Below are positions 8,835 through 18,821 of a stretch of 64,000 nucleotides of DNA, piece by piece. Each line of letters opens with the position of its first letter. The stretch's first letter is position 1. The DNA comes from B1 sp964355075 (GTDB lineage Bacteria; Bacteroidota; Bacteroidia; UKL13-3), in contig CAYHCF010000002.1 in NCBI GenBank assembly GCA_964355075.1, forward strand, positions 1-64,000, read 5' to 3'. The position numbers and the translations under genes were made by a program. The notes beneath the pieces are model-generated. The model made no database searches. It saw only the letters and a program-made list of their open reading frames with translations, and was not told the DNA's origin.

Positions 8835-10127
8835 TTATTTTTTATCGCGGTTCGAACGGCCGACATAACTCATAACATTTCTAAATCCAACATAAGAATT
8901 GGCACTATCTTGGTATTCATAGGCGCGGGAACCATTATTAATGTAATGTGCAATATCCTTCCAAGATCCACCACGGATTACTTTGCGTTTCAAAGTCTCT
9001 GATTCCTCATCTTTTGCATCGTATTGATAATCAGAGTTCAAATCATGAGAAAACAAATGACCCGATTCTGCAAAAGCCGAAACACACCATTCGGCCACAT
9101 TTCCACTCATATCATATAAACCATAGTCATTAGGGAAATAGGAAGCAACACGAATTGGGTATACACCACCATCAGCACCATAATCTCCTCTTCCCGGTTT
9201 AAAGTTTGCTAAAGAACAACCTTTCGCATTACGAACAAAAGGGCCGCCCCAGGGGTACATGGTCTGATCACGGCCTCCACGGGCTGCATATTCCCACTCA
9301 TATTCTGTTGGAATACGGAATGCGGTAACTCCGTTTTCTTCATTTTCGGCATAAAAAGAATTCAAATGAAAAGTTCTCCAATGAGCAAATGCACGGGCTT
9401 GTTTCCAATTTACCCCAATTACCGGATAATCATCATATTTGGGATGCCAGTAATACATAGTAGCGATAGGTTCATTATAAGCATAGGTGAAATCACGCAT
9501 GAAGACTAAAGTATCGGGATAAATTTCAACAACTTCTTCTTTCTTGAATTTTGCGCGTGAAACTTTATAAGCGTATTGTTTATGCAATTGGGCCGCTGCT
9601 CTAAGGTCGATGTAATCATAACGATATTTTATTTTTCGAACGTCCAATTGTTTTGTACGATAGTAAATTTCATTCCCCTGATAATACAAATCATTAATAT
9701 CTCCAGCTTTCATATCCTCGGGCTCCATTCTCAACTTATAATTGATGGCATGTTCTCCGGTTTCCTCTTCCGTAATTGGGTCAATTAAGGGTATCCAATA
9801 CTTGTCGCCAAGCTTTTCGCGGAAAATAGAATCCATAACATTATCAACAAACTGGCGATATTCATTGTTGGTAATTTCTGTTTCATCCATGTAAAATGCC
9901 GTAATTGTGATTTGCTTATTGGGCGAAATCATCGCATTCGGGATGTCTTGTTCGTTAGCCCCAACATGAATGGTGCCGGAAGGAATGTACACTGTTCCAT
10001 AAGGTTGAGGATGAAACCAGGCACTTCTGGCACCTACTCCTGTAAGTTCCCCTCTATCGCTGCTTAGACCGCAACCAGCAAAAGCAGCTGCCAGAAAGAA
10101 GAAGAATAACCATCTAAATTGCTCCAT
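8835..10127 (-). CDS. gldK: Gliding motility / type IX secretion lipoprotein GldK
   Basis: 430 residues with a lipoprotein signal (FFFFLAAAFAGCG; lipidated Cys at about residue 19). A formylglycine-generating-enzyme-like fold follows: TVYIPSGTIHVGANEQDIP near the start, then FRIPTEYEWEYAARGG, YDMSGNVAEWC and KVIRGGSWKD. This domain is diagnostic for GldK/PorK, which lost the enzyme role and forms an outer-membrane-associated ring with GldN. It is second in the porP-gldKLMN order, as in Porphyromonas porPKLMN. Confidence 0.95.
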   Translation of the reverse strand: MEQFRWLFFFFLAAAFAGCGLSSDRGELTGVGARSAWFHPQPYGTVYIPSGTIHVGANEQDIPNAMISPNKQITITAFYMDETEITNNEYRQFVDNVMDSIFREKLGDKYWIPLIDPITEEETGEHAINYKLRMEPEDMKAGDINDLYYQGNEIYYRTKQLDVRKIKYRYDYIDLRAAAQLHKQYAYKVSRAKFKKEEVVEIYPDTLVFMRDFTYAYNEPIATMYYWHPKYDDYPVIGVNWKQARAFAHWRTFHLNSFYAENEENGVTAFRIPTEYEWEYAARGGRDQTMYPWGGPFVRNAKGCSLANFKPGRGDYGADGGVYPIRVASYFPNDYGLYDMSGNVAEWCVSAFAESGHLFSHDLNSDYQYDAKDEESETLKRKVIRGGSWKDIAHYINNGSRAYEYQDSANSYVGFRNVMSYVGRSNRDKK

Positions 10128-10231
10128 TTTTCCTAATTTAATTAATTACTACAATTGGCAAATTTATAAATTCTATTAATAAATGCAAGTTTTTCCTTTT
10201 TAGGTATGAAAACGCAAGGTACTCAATAATA

Positions 10232-11254
10232 TTACATAAACCTAGGAGTAACCCTTGATCTGATGATGGGGATTCTCTTCGGAATTTTAATTCCAAAACA
10301 ATAACGAATCATTAATTCGTGTGATCCGGAACTGTATTTAATGATTTTTGAGGTCGTTAAATCATAGCTATACCCAACATTCAACCCAAATGGAAACTCA
10401 TAACCCAGTAAAACAACAACAGCGTCTAAAGGCCTGAATGTCAATCCTCCCCGAATATTTTCATTGAGAACGGCAAAGCAGTTAATATCGGTTTGTAATT
10501 TGGCAGGATCCTTTTTAAAGATAATGTTCGGTTGTAATTTTAAACTTCCACTTAATTGATATTCAGCACCTGTTACAAAATAATAGTGCATTTTATTATC
10601 AATTGAAATATATTCATAAGCTATTTTACTTTGGTTTATATGAGTTGTTGACAAACCGGCATAAAAATTATCTAAAAACCCTCCCAAATTTGCTTGTGTA
10701 TAATACAAACCAAAATCTACATCTATTCCGGTTCCTTTTACCACTCCTAAAGGAATTTTAGGATCACCCGGATCAATAAATCTTAATTTTGTCCCATCCA
10801 GAGATTTTTGCATAATACCCACACCCACTCCTGCGCATAAGTAACCCAGACCTCCCTGAACGGGTTGACGATAGGCAAGTGAAAACTTGGGCATGGTAGT
10901 AGTTTCAAATCCTAATTGATCTTTTGTGAAAATAAGTCCTAAACCAATCCTGGAGGCAAATTTAGTATTATCAGGGGTTAACGCTGCATTTAAACTTCCT
11001 ACCAAATTTGAAGGAGATTCACCCCGGGGAGGACTGGTTGGGCTGCCGGTATTATTTCCGCCAAAACCTAACCATTGCGAACGATTAATTAGGGTAACAC
11101 AAATTTTACCATCGGTTGAACCGGTATAGCCCGGATTAAAATTAAGTTTATTGTACATAAACTGACTATAGTGTGGATCTTGCTGAGCCTTCATATTAAA
11201 GGCGATCAAAGAGACAATTAAAAGAAAAAATACTCTGGTATAGATTAATTTCAT
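10232..11254 (-). CDS. porP: PorP/SprF family type IX secretion outer-membrane protein
   Basis: 340 residues with a signal peptide (FFLLIVSLIAFNMKAQ). The family hallmark QQDPHYSQFMYNKLNFNPGYTG follows at residues 24-45, then an outer-membrane barrel. The family anchors and presents T9SS components or partner adhesins. Its position directly upstream of gldK, 104 bases away and on the same strand, matches the porP-K-L-M-N arrangement, so this copy is probably the core PorP rather than a cargo-specific SprF paralogue. The start ATG at 11254 is well placed for the signal peptide. Confidence 0.85.
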   Translation of the reverse strand: MKLIYTRVFFLLIVSLIAFNMKAQQDPHYSQFMYNKLNFNPGYTGSTDGKICVTLINRSQWLGFGGNNTGSPTSPPRGESPSNLVGSLNAALTPDNTKFASRIGLGLIFTKDQLGFETTTMPKFSLAYRQPVQGGLGYLCAGVGVGIMQKSLDGTKLRFIDPGDPKIPLGVVKGTGIDVDFGLYYTQANLGGFLDNFYAGLSTTHINQSKIAYEYISIDNKMHYYFVTGAEYQLSGSLKLQPNIIFKKDPAKLQTDINCFAVLNENIRGGLTFRPLDAVVVLLGYEFPFGLNVGYSYDLTTSKIIKYSSGSHELMIRYCFGIKIPKRIPIIRSRVTPRFM

Positions 11255-11368
11255 TGGATATTTCTTTACGCTACATACTATTTACAAGAATACGAATATA
11301 TAATATTACTATAGAAAAATAAATGTTTGTTGAAAATTAAGTGTTTTTTTTGATTTAGTGGACAATCC

Positions 11369-12127
11369 TTAAAACGGTTTATTATACTCTTCGATAAATT
11401 TATCAATGGCCATTACCATGGAGGGTGTTTTAGGAGTTGGTGCCTGAATATTAACCGTAAGAGAGGCCTCTAACATTGCCTTTATGGTAGTGGCTCCAAA
11501 ACCAGAAATAAGGGTTTGATTTTGCTTAAAATCAGGAAAATTTTCGTATAAAGATCGAATATCTGCGGGACTAAAAAACACAATAATATCGTAATTAACA
11601 TGCGTAAGATCAGATAAATCTGATGATTTTATTAAGTAAAAAAATGCTTCTTTAAAAGCAATTTTATTCTTTTTCATAAACTTCTCAATATCAAGTTTTC
11701 TCCAATCACTGCAAGGAAATAAATAATTATCATCAGGGTGATTTTTAAACATTGGGAAGAGTTCAACTTCAGTTCCCTTTCCAACGAAAACTTTGCGTTT
11801 TCTAACCTGGATATATTTGGCCAAATAGTTTGCAATACTTTCATTCACACAGAAATACTTCATATCAACCGGAATATCCAATTTCAACTCGCCACAGATC
11901 CTGAAAAAATTATCAACAGAGTTTCTTGAATTAAGAATGATGGCGCTATAATCAAGAATATTGGTTTTCTGGTGTCTAAATTCCCTTCCGGATATAGGTT
12001 GAACCTGGATAAAAGGACGAAAATCCATCTTCAATTTGTACTTTTTTTCCAAGTCAAACCAAGGAGATTTTTCGCTATCCGGTCGGGGTTGCGAAATAAG
12101 AATGCTTTTAATTTTTGTGTTTCTCAA
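11369..12127 (-). CDS. hemD: Uroporphyrinogen-III synthase
   Basis: 252 residues. The N-terminus KIKSILISQPRPDSEKSPW and the segments YSAIILNSRNSVDNFF, VFVGKGTEVELF and IVFFSPADIRSLYENF follow the two-lobed HemD fold in its Bacteroidota form. HemD closes and inverts ring D of hydroxymethylbilane to form uroporphyrinogen III in tetrapyrrole synthesis. No ATG fits; a TTG at 12127 puts the start exactly before the conserved N-terminus. It begins one base after the stop of the DUF4271 gene, so the two are probably co-translated. hemW lies nearby on the other strand. Confidence 0.85.
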   Translation of the reverse strand: MRNTKIKSILISQPRPDSEKSPWFDLEKKYKLKMDFRPFIQVQPISGREFRHQKTNILDYSAIILNSRNSVDNFFRICGELKLDIPVDMKYFCVNESIANYLAKYIQVRKRKVFVGKGTEVELFPMFKNHPDDNYLFPCSDWRKLDIEKFMKKNKIAFKEAFFYLIKSSDLSDLTHVNYDIIVFFSPADIRSLYENFPDFKQNQTLISGFGATTIKAMLEASLTVNIQAPTPKTPSMVMAIDKFIEEYNKPF

Positions 12128-12128
12128 C

Positions 12129-13235
12129 TTACCAGCTATTTAGAAATAACTTAAAAACTACTAACCAAGGAAAAAATTCAAAGGCGCAAAGATATAAAAA
12201 TAAGTAAATAAATGGATACTTTGTCACATTTTGACTCATTAAAATATTTTTTATTAAGCGATAAACCACGGCAACCATAATCGTGAGCATACCCATTTCT
12301 GTAATAAAAGTAAATGATTCTGACCCCGGTATATATATATATAATACGGTATATAAAAGCAATATCATTCCCAGAAAATTATTGACAAATATTGTATTAA
12401 AAATAATCAGGTAGGCCATTCCTGTCATATTAAAAATAGCGCTTATCAAAAGGTTTAGGATTATCTTTATCAGATAAAAAATGGCTAAGCTTCCAATAAT
12501 ATAAAGAAATAATAAAAAATAATTATCTGTTTCATAACGTTTGCTTTTTTCTAAATAACTTACCACAAAAAAGGAAAGGGAGGCTAAAGACACAACAAAC
12601 AAAGCAATGGCAGTGGCAATATGATTTGCATTTTTTTCGAAATAGTTTTTAATGTTAATTGATAAATCAAAAGTTGAAGAAATTACCTCATTAAATCGTT
12701 TTATGCTTAACAAACGAATAATTCCAATCATTAAAACAAGAAATAAGAAAACATAAAATTTCCAATATTGTGTTTCTCTGGTTTTGATTTTTATAGCCTT
12801 TAGCCGGGGAAATTCTCTATCCAGTTTCTCCTGATACAGGTTTATATGATTCCATTTTATTTTTTCATATGGAAAACATATTCCTCGCAGCAATAATTCA
12901 TTGCCTATGCTATCAAGTAAATTTCTTAAAACAATATCTTTACTATTTGAATCTTTTGGTAAGTCTGTTAAGGATACCTTGAAAGAGTCCAACCGTGTCA
13001 GGGAAATAGCTGCGTCACTAGTTTTCAAAATTATAGGTGATTTGTCAATTGTTTTAGTGGGAGAATCCCTGTTGAAATGATGGGTAGCTCCTGGTAGCTT
13101 ATGCTTAGCATATTCCTTTTTTACCTTAACCATTTTAGAAACAGAATCCGGTTTATTTTGAAACAGGTAAGCATTTGCAATGAATGAATTGCAAAGCCAG
13201 GCTATCAAACAAAAATATTTCAACTCCCTTTTCAA
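12129..13235 (-). CDS. DUF4271 membrane protein
   Basis: 368 residues. An N-terminal signal-like segment (FCLIAWLCNSFIANAYLF) and a soluble stretch to about residue 160 are followed by six or seven transmembrane helices, starting with KFYVFLFLVLMIGIIRLL. This is the layout of DUF4271 proteins, which sit next to hemD in many Bacteroidota. The function is unknown. The start is a TTG immediately after the stop of the upstream barrel gene, with no intervening base, so the three genes form one tight operon. Confidence 0.75.
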   Translation of the reverse strand: MKRELKYFCLIAWLCNSFIANAYLFQNKPDSVSKMVKVKKEYAKHKLPGATHHFNRDSPTKTIDKSPIILKTSDAAISLTRLDSFKVSLTDLPKDSNSKDIVLRNLLDSIGNELLLRGICFPYEKIKWNHINLYQEKLDREFPRLKAIKIKTRETQYWKFYVFLFLVLMIGIIRLLSIKRFNEVISSTFDLSINIKNYFEKNANHIATAIALFVVSLASLSFFVVSYLEKSKRYETDNYFLLFLYIIGSLAIFYLIKIILNLLISAIFNMTGMAYLIIFNTIFVNNFLGMILLLYTVLYIYIPGSESFTFITEMGMLTIMVAVVYRLIKNILMSQNVTKYPFIYLFLYLCAFEFFPWLVVFKLFLNSW

Positions 13236-15008
13236 TTAAAAATAGTTTATAAATCCGAAATGTATTTTGGCGTTGCGCAATTCAACAGGATTATTCATTT
13301 GTTTGCCTACAGCATAAAACAATGAAAAAATTCCGGCACCTGTTTCAACATTCATCCCAGCACCAATGCCCCATGGTGTATCAATGATATTAGGAGAACG
13401 TACTATATTTTGATACCATGCACCATTCCAAAACAAAATAAAAGATGAATTTTGTTGAAACAAATATCTTAATTCTATATTCGCAATACCATATTTATCG
13501 GCAAAGATACTTTGTTCATCAAATCCCTTTAAAGATTTTAATCCACCGATGCGGAAAAGTTCATTTAAAAATAGATTCTGCGTGTAAACAACAGCGCCTT
13601 TGAATTGTGTTTGAAGAACAAAATCGGAGGGCAGCTTAAAATATTTAACGAAAAATATATTAGCCCGGTATTGCATGGATACCAGTTTTATAGAATCGTA
13701 GATACTATATTTCCCACCATTTGGAGATTGAAGTTCAATGGCATCGATTGTGCTGTTTCGTAAAATTCTTTTTGTTCCCACACCCCCATCCAGTTCTATT
13801 AAATACCCTCTTGAAGGATTGAGAAAATAATTCAATCTCGCCTTTCGAAGACCCAACCCAAATAAGTCATTTCTGATGTCGTTAAAAATGGGTAAAGCCT
13901 TAGTCGTTTTAACCATTTGGGTATCCGCATAAATTAATGAAACTCGCTGGACTTGGTAAAATACTTTAAAAAAGTTATTTCCCATAAATCTATATTGAAG
14001 ACCAAAATCATTAAAAACATCCAGGTAAGACGAATCAAACTTTAACAACTTAAAGCTATAATCAATACCTAACTTCGAGTTCAGAAAATAGGGCCAGTTA
14101 AACTTTAACAGCAGGTCTTGTGATTTATTTAAAAAACTCCTGAAACTTATGTCTAGGTATTTTCCTGAACCTAAAATATTTTGTAGTTTTAAATTTACCT
14201 CGCCGGTTACAACCAGTTTATTATTGAGCGCACTGTTTGGTGCAAACCCGATAATTCCATCGAAAGTACTGGCTTTTCTATTATCGATGTAAACAACCGG
14301 TTTTGCCTTGTTTCCATAAAAATACACCCCAAGTGGTCTTACCACTTTTAAAAATGGCAATTCACTTAAACCCGCATCTAAATTTGTTAAGAAGGATTCG
14401 TTATAAATTGAGCCCGGATAAATATTGGAATAATTTTGAAGAAAACGCTTTTTTATGATGGCGGTTCCTCCAAAATCCATGCTGTCAAAATAAATCAGTT
14501 GCCCTTTATCTATATTTAATATTGCTGTAAGACAGGATGAATCAATCATAATCGAATCCAGCCTGATTGAAGCAAAAGGAAAACCATTATTCTGAGCAAG
14601 TGTCAGGATTTCTGTAATTCTTTTTGAAAACAACTTAAAAGAAACGTCTTTCCCTGCAAATTGATTTTGTTTGTACGATGAATGGGTAAGCCACTCAGCT
14701 GGAACATTTCCGGGTTTAATTTGTGCCCATTTATATTGTTGATTCAGGTTGATCACCACCTGCATCGAATCCCCGGCCCATTCTTTTTTTTGTATGTCGG
14801 CTGTAAGAAATCCGTGCTCATAACATACAATTAAGACTTTTCTTACCTCAGCGAACAATAGCATGGTATCGGCGGATTCACTCCTGAAAGTAATTTCTGA
14901 TAGTTTGCTGTTATACGGTTCAAACCGAATAAACAGTTTGTATATTTTTTGGGCATTAACCTGAAAGGAACAGGCCCAAAACAGTAATATCAGAAAATAC
15001 TTTCTCAA
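13236..15008 (-). CDS. BamA/TamA-like outer-membrane protein
   Basis: 590 residues with a signal peptide (FLILLFWACSFQVNAQ). POTRA-like domains follow to about residue 230, for example YFDSMDFGGTAIIKKRFLQNYSNIYPGSIYN. A C-terminal 16-strand-type barrel ends in phenylalanine. The Omp85 lid-lock region is recognisable in RIGGLKSLKGFDEQ followed by IANIELRYLF. It is shorter than canonical BamA (about 800 residues), so it is more likely a secondary Omp85 family member than the essential assembly factor. The start is TTG at 15008. It is divergent from hemW, with 57 bases between the start codons. Confidence 0.75.
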   Translation of the reverse strand: MRKYFLILLFWACSFQVNAQKIYKLFIRFEPYNSKLSEITFRSESADTMLLFAEVRKVLIVCYEHGFLTADIQKKEWAGDSMQVVINLNQQYKWAQIKPGNVPAEWLTHSSYKQNQFAGKDVSFKLFSKRITEILTLAQNNGFPFASIRLDSIMIDSSCLTAILNIDKGQLIYFDSMDFGGTAIIKKRFLQNYSNIYPGSIYNESFLTNLDAGLSELPFLKVVRPLGVYFYGNKAKPVVYIDNRKASTFDGIIGFAPNSALNNKLVVTGEVNLKLQNILGSGKYLDISFRSFLNKSQDLLLKFNWPYFLNSKLGIDYSFKLLKFDSSYLDVFNDFGLQYRFMGNNFFKVFYQVQRVSLIYADTQMVKTTKALPIFNDIRNDLFGLGLRKARLNYFLNPSRGYLIELDGGVGTKRILRNSTIDAIELQSPNGGKYSIYDSIKLVSMQYRANIFFVKYFKLPSDFVLQTQFKGAVVYTQNLFLNELFRIGGLKSLKGFDEQSIFADKYGIANIELRYLFQQNSSFILFWNGAWYQNIVRSPNIIDTPWGIGAGMNVETGAGIFSLFYAVGKQMNNPVELRNAKIHFGFINYF

Positions 15009-15065
15009 TTGCGGGCTAAACGTTTTGGAATGTCAGGTATTGCATGCTTACTTCGCAATATTATT

Positions 15066-16196
15066 ATGGCAGGTATTTATATTCATATTCCATTTTGCAG
15101 ACAGGCCTGCCATTATTGTAATTTTCATTTCAGTACTTTATTAAAATACAAAGAAAAGCTTGTTGAAGCAATTGGTAAAGAAATTATTTTAAGACAGCAT
15201 TTTCTCCTGAACCCAAAAATAGAAACAATCTATTTCGGAGGGGGTACACCGAGTTTATTAAGTCAGAAAGAGCTTCAATTTTTGATCAATCAACTTGCTA
15301 AAGTATTTGACCTAAGCCAGGTGAAAGAGTACACCCTGGAAGCCAATCCTGAGGATTTAACCAACGATTATTTAAGTTTTCTAAATGGAACGCCCATAAA
15401 CAGGCTAAGTATAGGTGTACAAAGCTTTTTTGACGAACATCTGAATTGGATGAACCGGACTCACAATGGAGCTGACGCTTTGAACGCAATAAAACGCGCA
15501 CAGGACAAAGGTTTGAGTAATATCAGTTTAGACTTAATATATGGAATACCCGGGTTAACAAATAAACAATGGGATCAAAACATGAAAACTGTTTTTGACC
15601 TGGAAATTAATCATTTGTCGAGCTATTCACTAACCGTTGAACCCAGAACTGCTCTTGCAAAAATGATTTCATCCCAAAAGTTGAAGGAACCCAATGAAGA
15701 AAAAGCCAGGACTCATTTTGAGATGTTAACAAAAGCCATGAAAGAAAACGGTTTTGAGCATTATGAAATTTCAAATTTTGCCAAAGCGGGAAAGTATGCT
15801 TTACACAATACAAATTACTGGAGAGGCATTCCCTATATTGGTTTTGGGCCGGGAGCACATAGTTTTTCAGATAGGAAACGAAGTTGGAATGTATCCAATA
15901 ATCAGCAATATATAAAGGGAATTAACATAAACTTGCCCATAACTGAGTTTGAGGAATTAAAGGATAAAGATTTATTTAATGAATATATCATGACACACCT
16001 CAGAACGAAATGGGGATGCCATATTCAGGAAATAATTGAAAGATTTGGTTCAAAACGCCTAGAACATTTACAAAACGAAATAAGCAAATATATAGATCAA
16101 AACCTGATTGAACAAAAAGATCAGCTCTATATTTTGACTGAAAAAGGTAAATTTTTTGCAGATGGAATTACCGCTTCTTTATTCGTTACGGAATAA
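15066..16196 (+). CDS. hemW: Radical SAM heme chaperone HemW
   Basis: About 376 residues starting at MAGIYIHIPFC. The frame is open upstream to 15009, but the ATG at 15066 gives the canonical HemW N-terminus. It has the radical SAM motif C-x3-C-x2-C in CRQACHYCNF, then YFGGGTPSLL, RLSIGVQSF and DLIYGIPGLT. The HemN-type C-terminal domain includes HYEISNFAKAGKYALHNTNYW. HemW is related to oxygen-independent coproporphyrinogen oxidase but is generally a heme-trafficking protein. The short 10-residue N-terminus lacks the extra features of true HemN. Its 3' end overlaps the convergent cyclophilin gene by 11 bases. Confidence 0.88.
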   Translation: MAGIYIHIPFCRQACHYCNFHFSTLLKYKEKLVEAIGKEIILRQHFLLNPKIETIYFGGGTPSLLSQKELQFLINQLAKVFDLSQVKEYTLEANPEDLTNDYLSFLNGTPINRLSIGVQSFFDEHLNWMNRTHNGADALNAIKRAQDKGLSNISLDLIYGIPGLTNKQWDQNMKTVFDLEINHLSSYSLTVEPRTALAKMISSQKLKEPNEEKARTHFEMLTKAMKENGFEHYEISNFAKAGKYALHNTNYWRGIPYIGFGPGAHSFSDRKRSWNVSNNQQYIKGININLPITEFEELKDKDLFNEYIMTHLRTKWGCHIQEIIERFGSKRLEHLQNEISKYIDQNLIEQKDQLYILTEKGKFFADGITASLFVTE

Positions 16197-16821
16197 AATT
16201 AAATTCCGTTTTTAACTGATCTAATGTTTTTTCTATCACGTCGATATCCATTGCTACATTTGTATAGGGGCGATCATTGCCATCACGTGGCTGAACTACA
16301 ATTTTTTCCGCAACATCCATTCCTTTGATAACCACTCCAAAAACAGTATACAACCCATTCAAAGAAGGATAACCCGCTTTGGGGATTACAATATAAAACT
16401 GTGAACCATTTGAAGCTTTTAAAGGATTATTGTTCCTGGCAGCCCCAATAGCTCCATAGACATGTTTAAATTTTCCTGTATCGATTATTTCAGCCGGGAT
16501 CGTATAATTTGGGCCTCCGTTTCCATCATTTGCGGCAAAAGAATCTTTGGAATTAGGATCACCACCCTGAATAACAAATCCGGGGATAATGCGATGAAAG
16601 GTAGTGCCGTCGAAATAATTGGTATCGGCTAAGGCAAGGAAATTTTTCCGGTGTTGAGGCGTTTCCTTATACAACCATATATAAATAGTGCCAAAAGAAG
16701 TTTTTAGCTGAATGATTTTCTCGGTAGGAATAACAGGTTGCGGTTGCGGTTCCGTTTGCTTTTTTTCCTTGCATGCAATCATTAAAAAAGCGATGCACAA
16801 AATAATGTGTACTGTTTTCAT
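16186..16821 (-). CDS. Peptidyl-prolyl cis-trans isomerase, cyclophilin-type lipoprotein
   Basis: 211 residues with a lipoprotein signal (IILCIAFLMIACKEKK; Cys near residue 17), placing it in the cell envelope. The cyclophilin core is intact: TTFHRIIPGFVIQGGDP, NGGPNYTIPAEI, ASNGSQFYIV and LNGLYTVFGVVIKGMDV. It would catalyse proline isomerisation during folding of exported proteins. It ends the minus-strand run that starts at pyrD. Confidence 0.88.
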   Translation of the reverse strand: MKTVHIILCIAFLMIACKEKKQTEPQPQPVIPTEKIIQLKTSFGTIYIWLYKETPQHRKNFLALADTNYFDGTTFHRIIPGFVIQGGDPNSKDSFAANDGNGGPNYTIPAEIIDTGKFKHVYGAIGAARNNNPLKASNGSQFYIVIPKAGYPSLNGLYTVFGVVIKGMDVAEKIVVQPRDGNDRPYTNVAMDIDVIEKTLDQLKTEFNFIP

Positions 16822-16867
16822 AGTAATATTTTTAACAAAGTTGTTTCAATAATTTCCTTAAACAAAT

Positions 16868-17764
16868 TTATTTAATTTGAAGGCAAAATTTAAAAACAAG
16901 ACTATCCGGAATTTCCTCATTTTGAAAAAGCAGGAACCTTTGACTCTTACTCAGGCTCATTCTATTTATATAAGAATCAAATATTTTCTGATAGACACAA
17001 TTTCCGATGGAATCGAACACAACCACAGCGGACTTTTTTTCTAAAGGCAAACCCAGCGCCAGAATGGCAAATAAACGAGGTGAATTTATTTCTGAAGTAT
17101 ATAATGTTTGCAGATTGGCAAAGGGAATTCGATGCGTGTATAAATAGCCATTCTGTTTACATCTGACCTGAATCATCTGACCTGAAACGATTGAAATATC
17201 CAGTGAATCGTTATAGATAGCAGGGGATGCCGGGAAAAATATCTCGTTCGGTTTTTCTTTAAGTGGTTTCAGATTTATACTGTTTATTTCTTTGGACTTC
17301 ATTAATTCAGCACTTCCCGTTGGAATAATCAGATTTAACGTTTGATTAAATGGCTTAAATAATAATGTAAATACTAAAACAGGAGCGATGACGAATAAAC
17401 TTAAGTTTAGCATTTTATATGCATATGGGGCAGCAATTTTTGAGGCGGTAACATATATCAATAATCCACAAAATGCGCCAAACAGAGAGGCAGTAACAAC
17501 TACCGGAATAAACCATCCATAACCTGCATAAATGTCATTATCCAATCTTAAAAAGTTGTCTAGCGCATTTAATAAAACATAACTTATGGAAGCGATGGTG
17601 TAAAACACGAAAGCATAAAATAGAATTCCATACGATTTTAAGGAGGCTTTTTTTTGAAATTTAACTTTCACATAAAAAAAGAAAAAGAGAATACTCAGCA
17701 GGGAAACCGCAAGTAAAATACTATCCACTTCCATTAAAACAGAAATATAATATTTACCTACCAT
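16868..17764 (-). CDS. Unknown membrane protein
   Basis: 298 residues, not recognised. Residues 10-160 hold four or five hydrophobic helices (ILLAVSLLSILFFFFYVKV, GILFYAFVFYTIASISYVLL, FIPVVVTASLFGAFCGLLIYV, LSLFVIAPVLVFTLLF). About 140 soluble residues without a known motif follow. Its start overlaps the stop of the M23 peptidase gene by one base (TAATG), so the two are probably made together and may act as partners. An internal methionine at residue 11 is an alternative start. Confidence 0.6.
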   Translation of the reverse strand: MVGKYYISVLMEVDSILLAVSLLSILFFFFYVKVKFQKKASLKSYGILFYAFVFYTIASISYVLLNALDNFLRLDNDIYAGYGWFIPVVVTASLFGAFCGLLIYVTASKIAAPYAYKMLNLSLFVIAPVLVFTLLFKPFNQTLNLIIPTGSAELMKSKEINSINLKPLKEKPNEIFFPASPAIYNDSLDISIVSGQMIQVRCKQNGYLYTHRIPFANLQTLYTSEINSPRLFAILALGLPLEKKSAVVVFDSIGNCVYQKIFDSYINRMSLSKSQRFLLFQNEEIPDSLVFKFCLQIK

Positions 17765-18819
17765 TACTTACTATAAAATTGATCATTTCGAATTAAATAA
17801 TCATTGCTTAGCTCCTTAAAACCTATCCAACGTTTACGGTTCATCTTTCTGAAACGAAATGGCAAACCAATTGAATTGGAATCATTTATAATTGGTTTTG
17901 ATTGTATGTGCATATGGAGATGAGGCCAGGTTGTATTCCCACTGTTCCCAGCCAATCCAAGCCATTGTCCGGGTTTTAAAGTATCACCGGTTTTTACCTG
18001 AACCGAACCGGATAACAAATGTTCCAAAAACAAAAACTGAGAATCATTCATTGCAATTTCAACAAAGTTACCAGCTATATTAATTGTGTCGCCATCCAAT
18101 AAAACCTTTTGTGTAGCAAAATTAGAAGCCGAATTTTCTACCATTCCTCCAATTGGGGCAAAAATACTATCCCCAAAAGCGAAAAAGTCGGAACATTCTA
18201 TCCCCTGATTAATAAAGTACTTTCCATCCTGATTTAATTTTACCATATCTATCGCAAATTTTTGTGAAGGATAGGCACTGTGATAATTTACCCAGGCTTC
18301 CTGACCAGCATGAACAGCAAGCCAGGTACCGTGTACAGGTAGATCCAATAATACACAATCCTCAGTCTTGGGATAAACATAGGTATTTGGAATAATAAAA
18401 CAGGCTGCACCAAAAGATAAAAAACAAAATATCGAAACCAGAAAAAATATTATTCTTTTAACAAATTGTTTGATTAAGACCTCAGAAACAGTGAAACACA
18501 ATATTAGTTCCTGCACGGCAATAGCAATTAAAACAGTAACGAAGATTCCATTTAGTACAGGGGAAACAACAGCTTTAAATTGAGAAATGGTAAAAAACCA
18601 AACAGGTACATCAATCAGAAAGGCTATCATGGCGAGCGCAAAGATAAATTTGAGAATAAAAACGAACCATTCTCCTTTAAAATTGAAAATGAATTTTCGT
18701 TTTTTTCTGAATTTGATAACAAAATATAATCTCACGACAAACAGTGTAAAAAAAATACCTGCCGAAATGATCAATCCATTTGTGTAAGTATCGCTTAATT
18801 CTGCTAAACTATTTGTCAT
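17764..18819 (-). CDS. Membrane-anchored M23 family metallopeptidase
   Basis: 351 residues. Four N-terminal hydrophobic helices (residues about 10-150) are followed by an LytM/M23 domain: YPSQKFAIDMVKL, GDSIFAPIGGMVE, LFLEHLLSGSVQVKTGD, GQWLGLAGNSGN and the zinc-binding HLHMH. The first zinc histidine probably lies just before the SQKFAID segment (NYHSAYP). M23 enzymes cleave peptide bridges in peptidoglycan. It lies 2 bases downstream of a MacB/FtsX-like permease, recalling the coupling between FtsX-type permeases and M23 hydrolase regulators, but a link here is inference. Confidence 0.75.
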   Translation of the reverse strand: MTNSLAELSDTYTNGLIISAGIFFTLFVVRLYFVIKFRKKRKFIFNFKGEWFVFILKFIFALAMIAFLIDVPVWFFTISQFKAVVSPVLNGIFVTVLIAIAVQELILCFTVSEVLIKQFVKRIIFFLVSIFCFLSFGAACFIIPNTYVYPKTEDCVLLDLPVHGTWLAVHAGQEAWVNYHSAYPSQKFAIDMVKLNQDGKYFINQGIECSDFFAFGDSIFAPIGGMVENSASNFATQKVLLDGDTINIAGNFVEIAMNDSQFLFLEHLLSGSVQVKTGDTLKPGQWLGLAGNSGNTTWPHLHMHIQSKPIINDSNSIGLPFRFRKMNRKRWIGFKELSNDYLIRNDQFYSK

Positions 18820-18821
18820 TT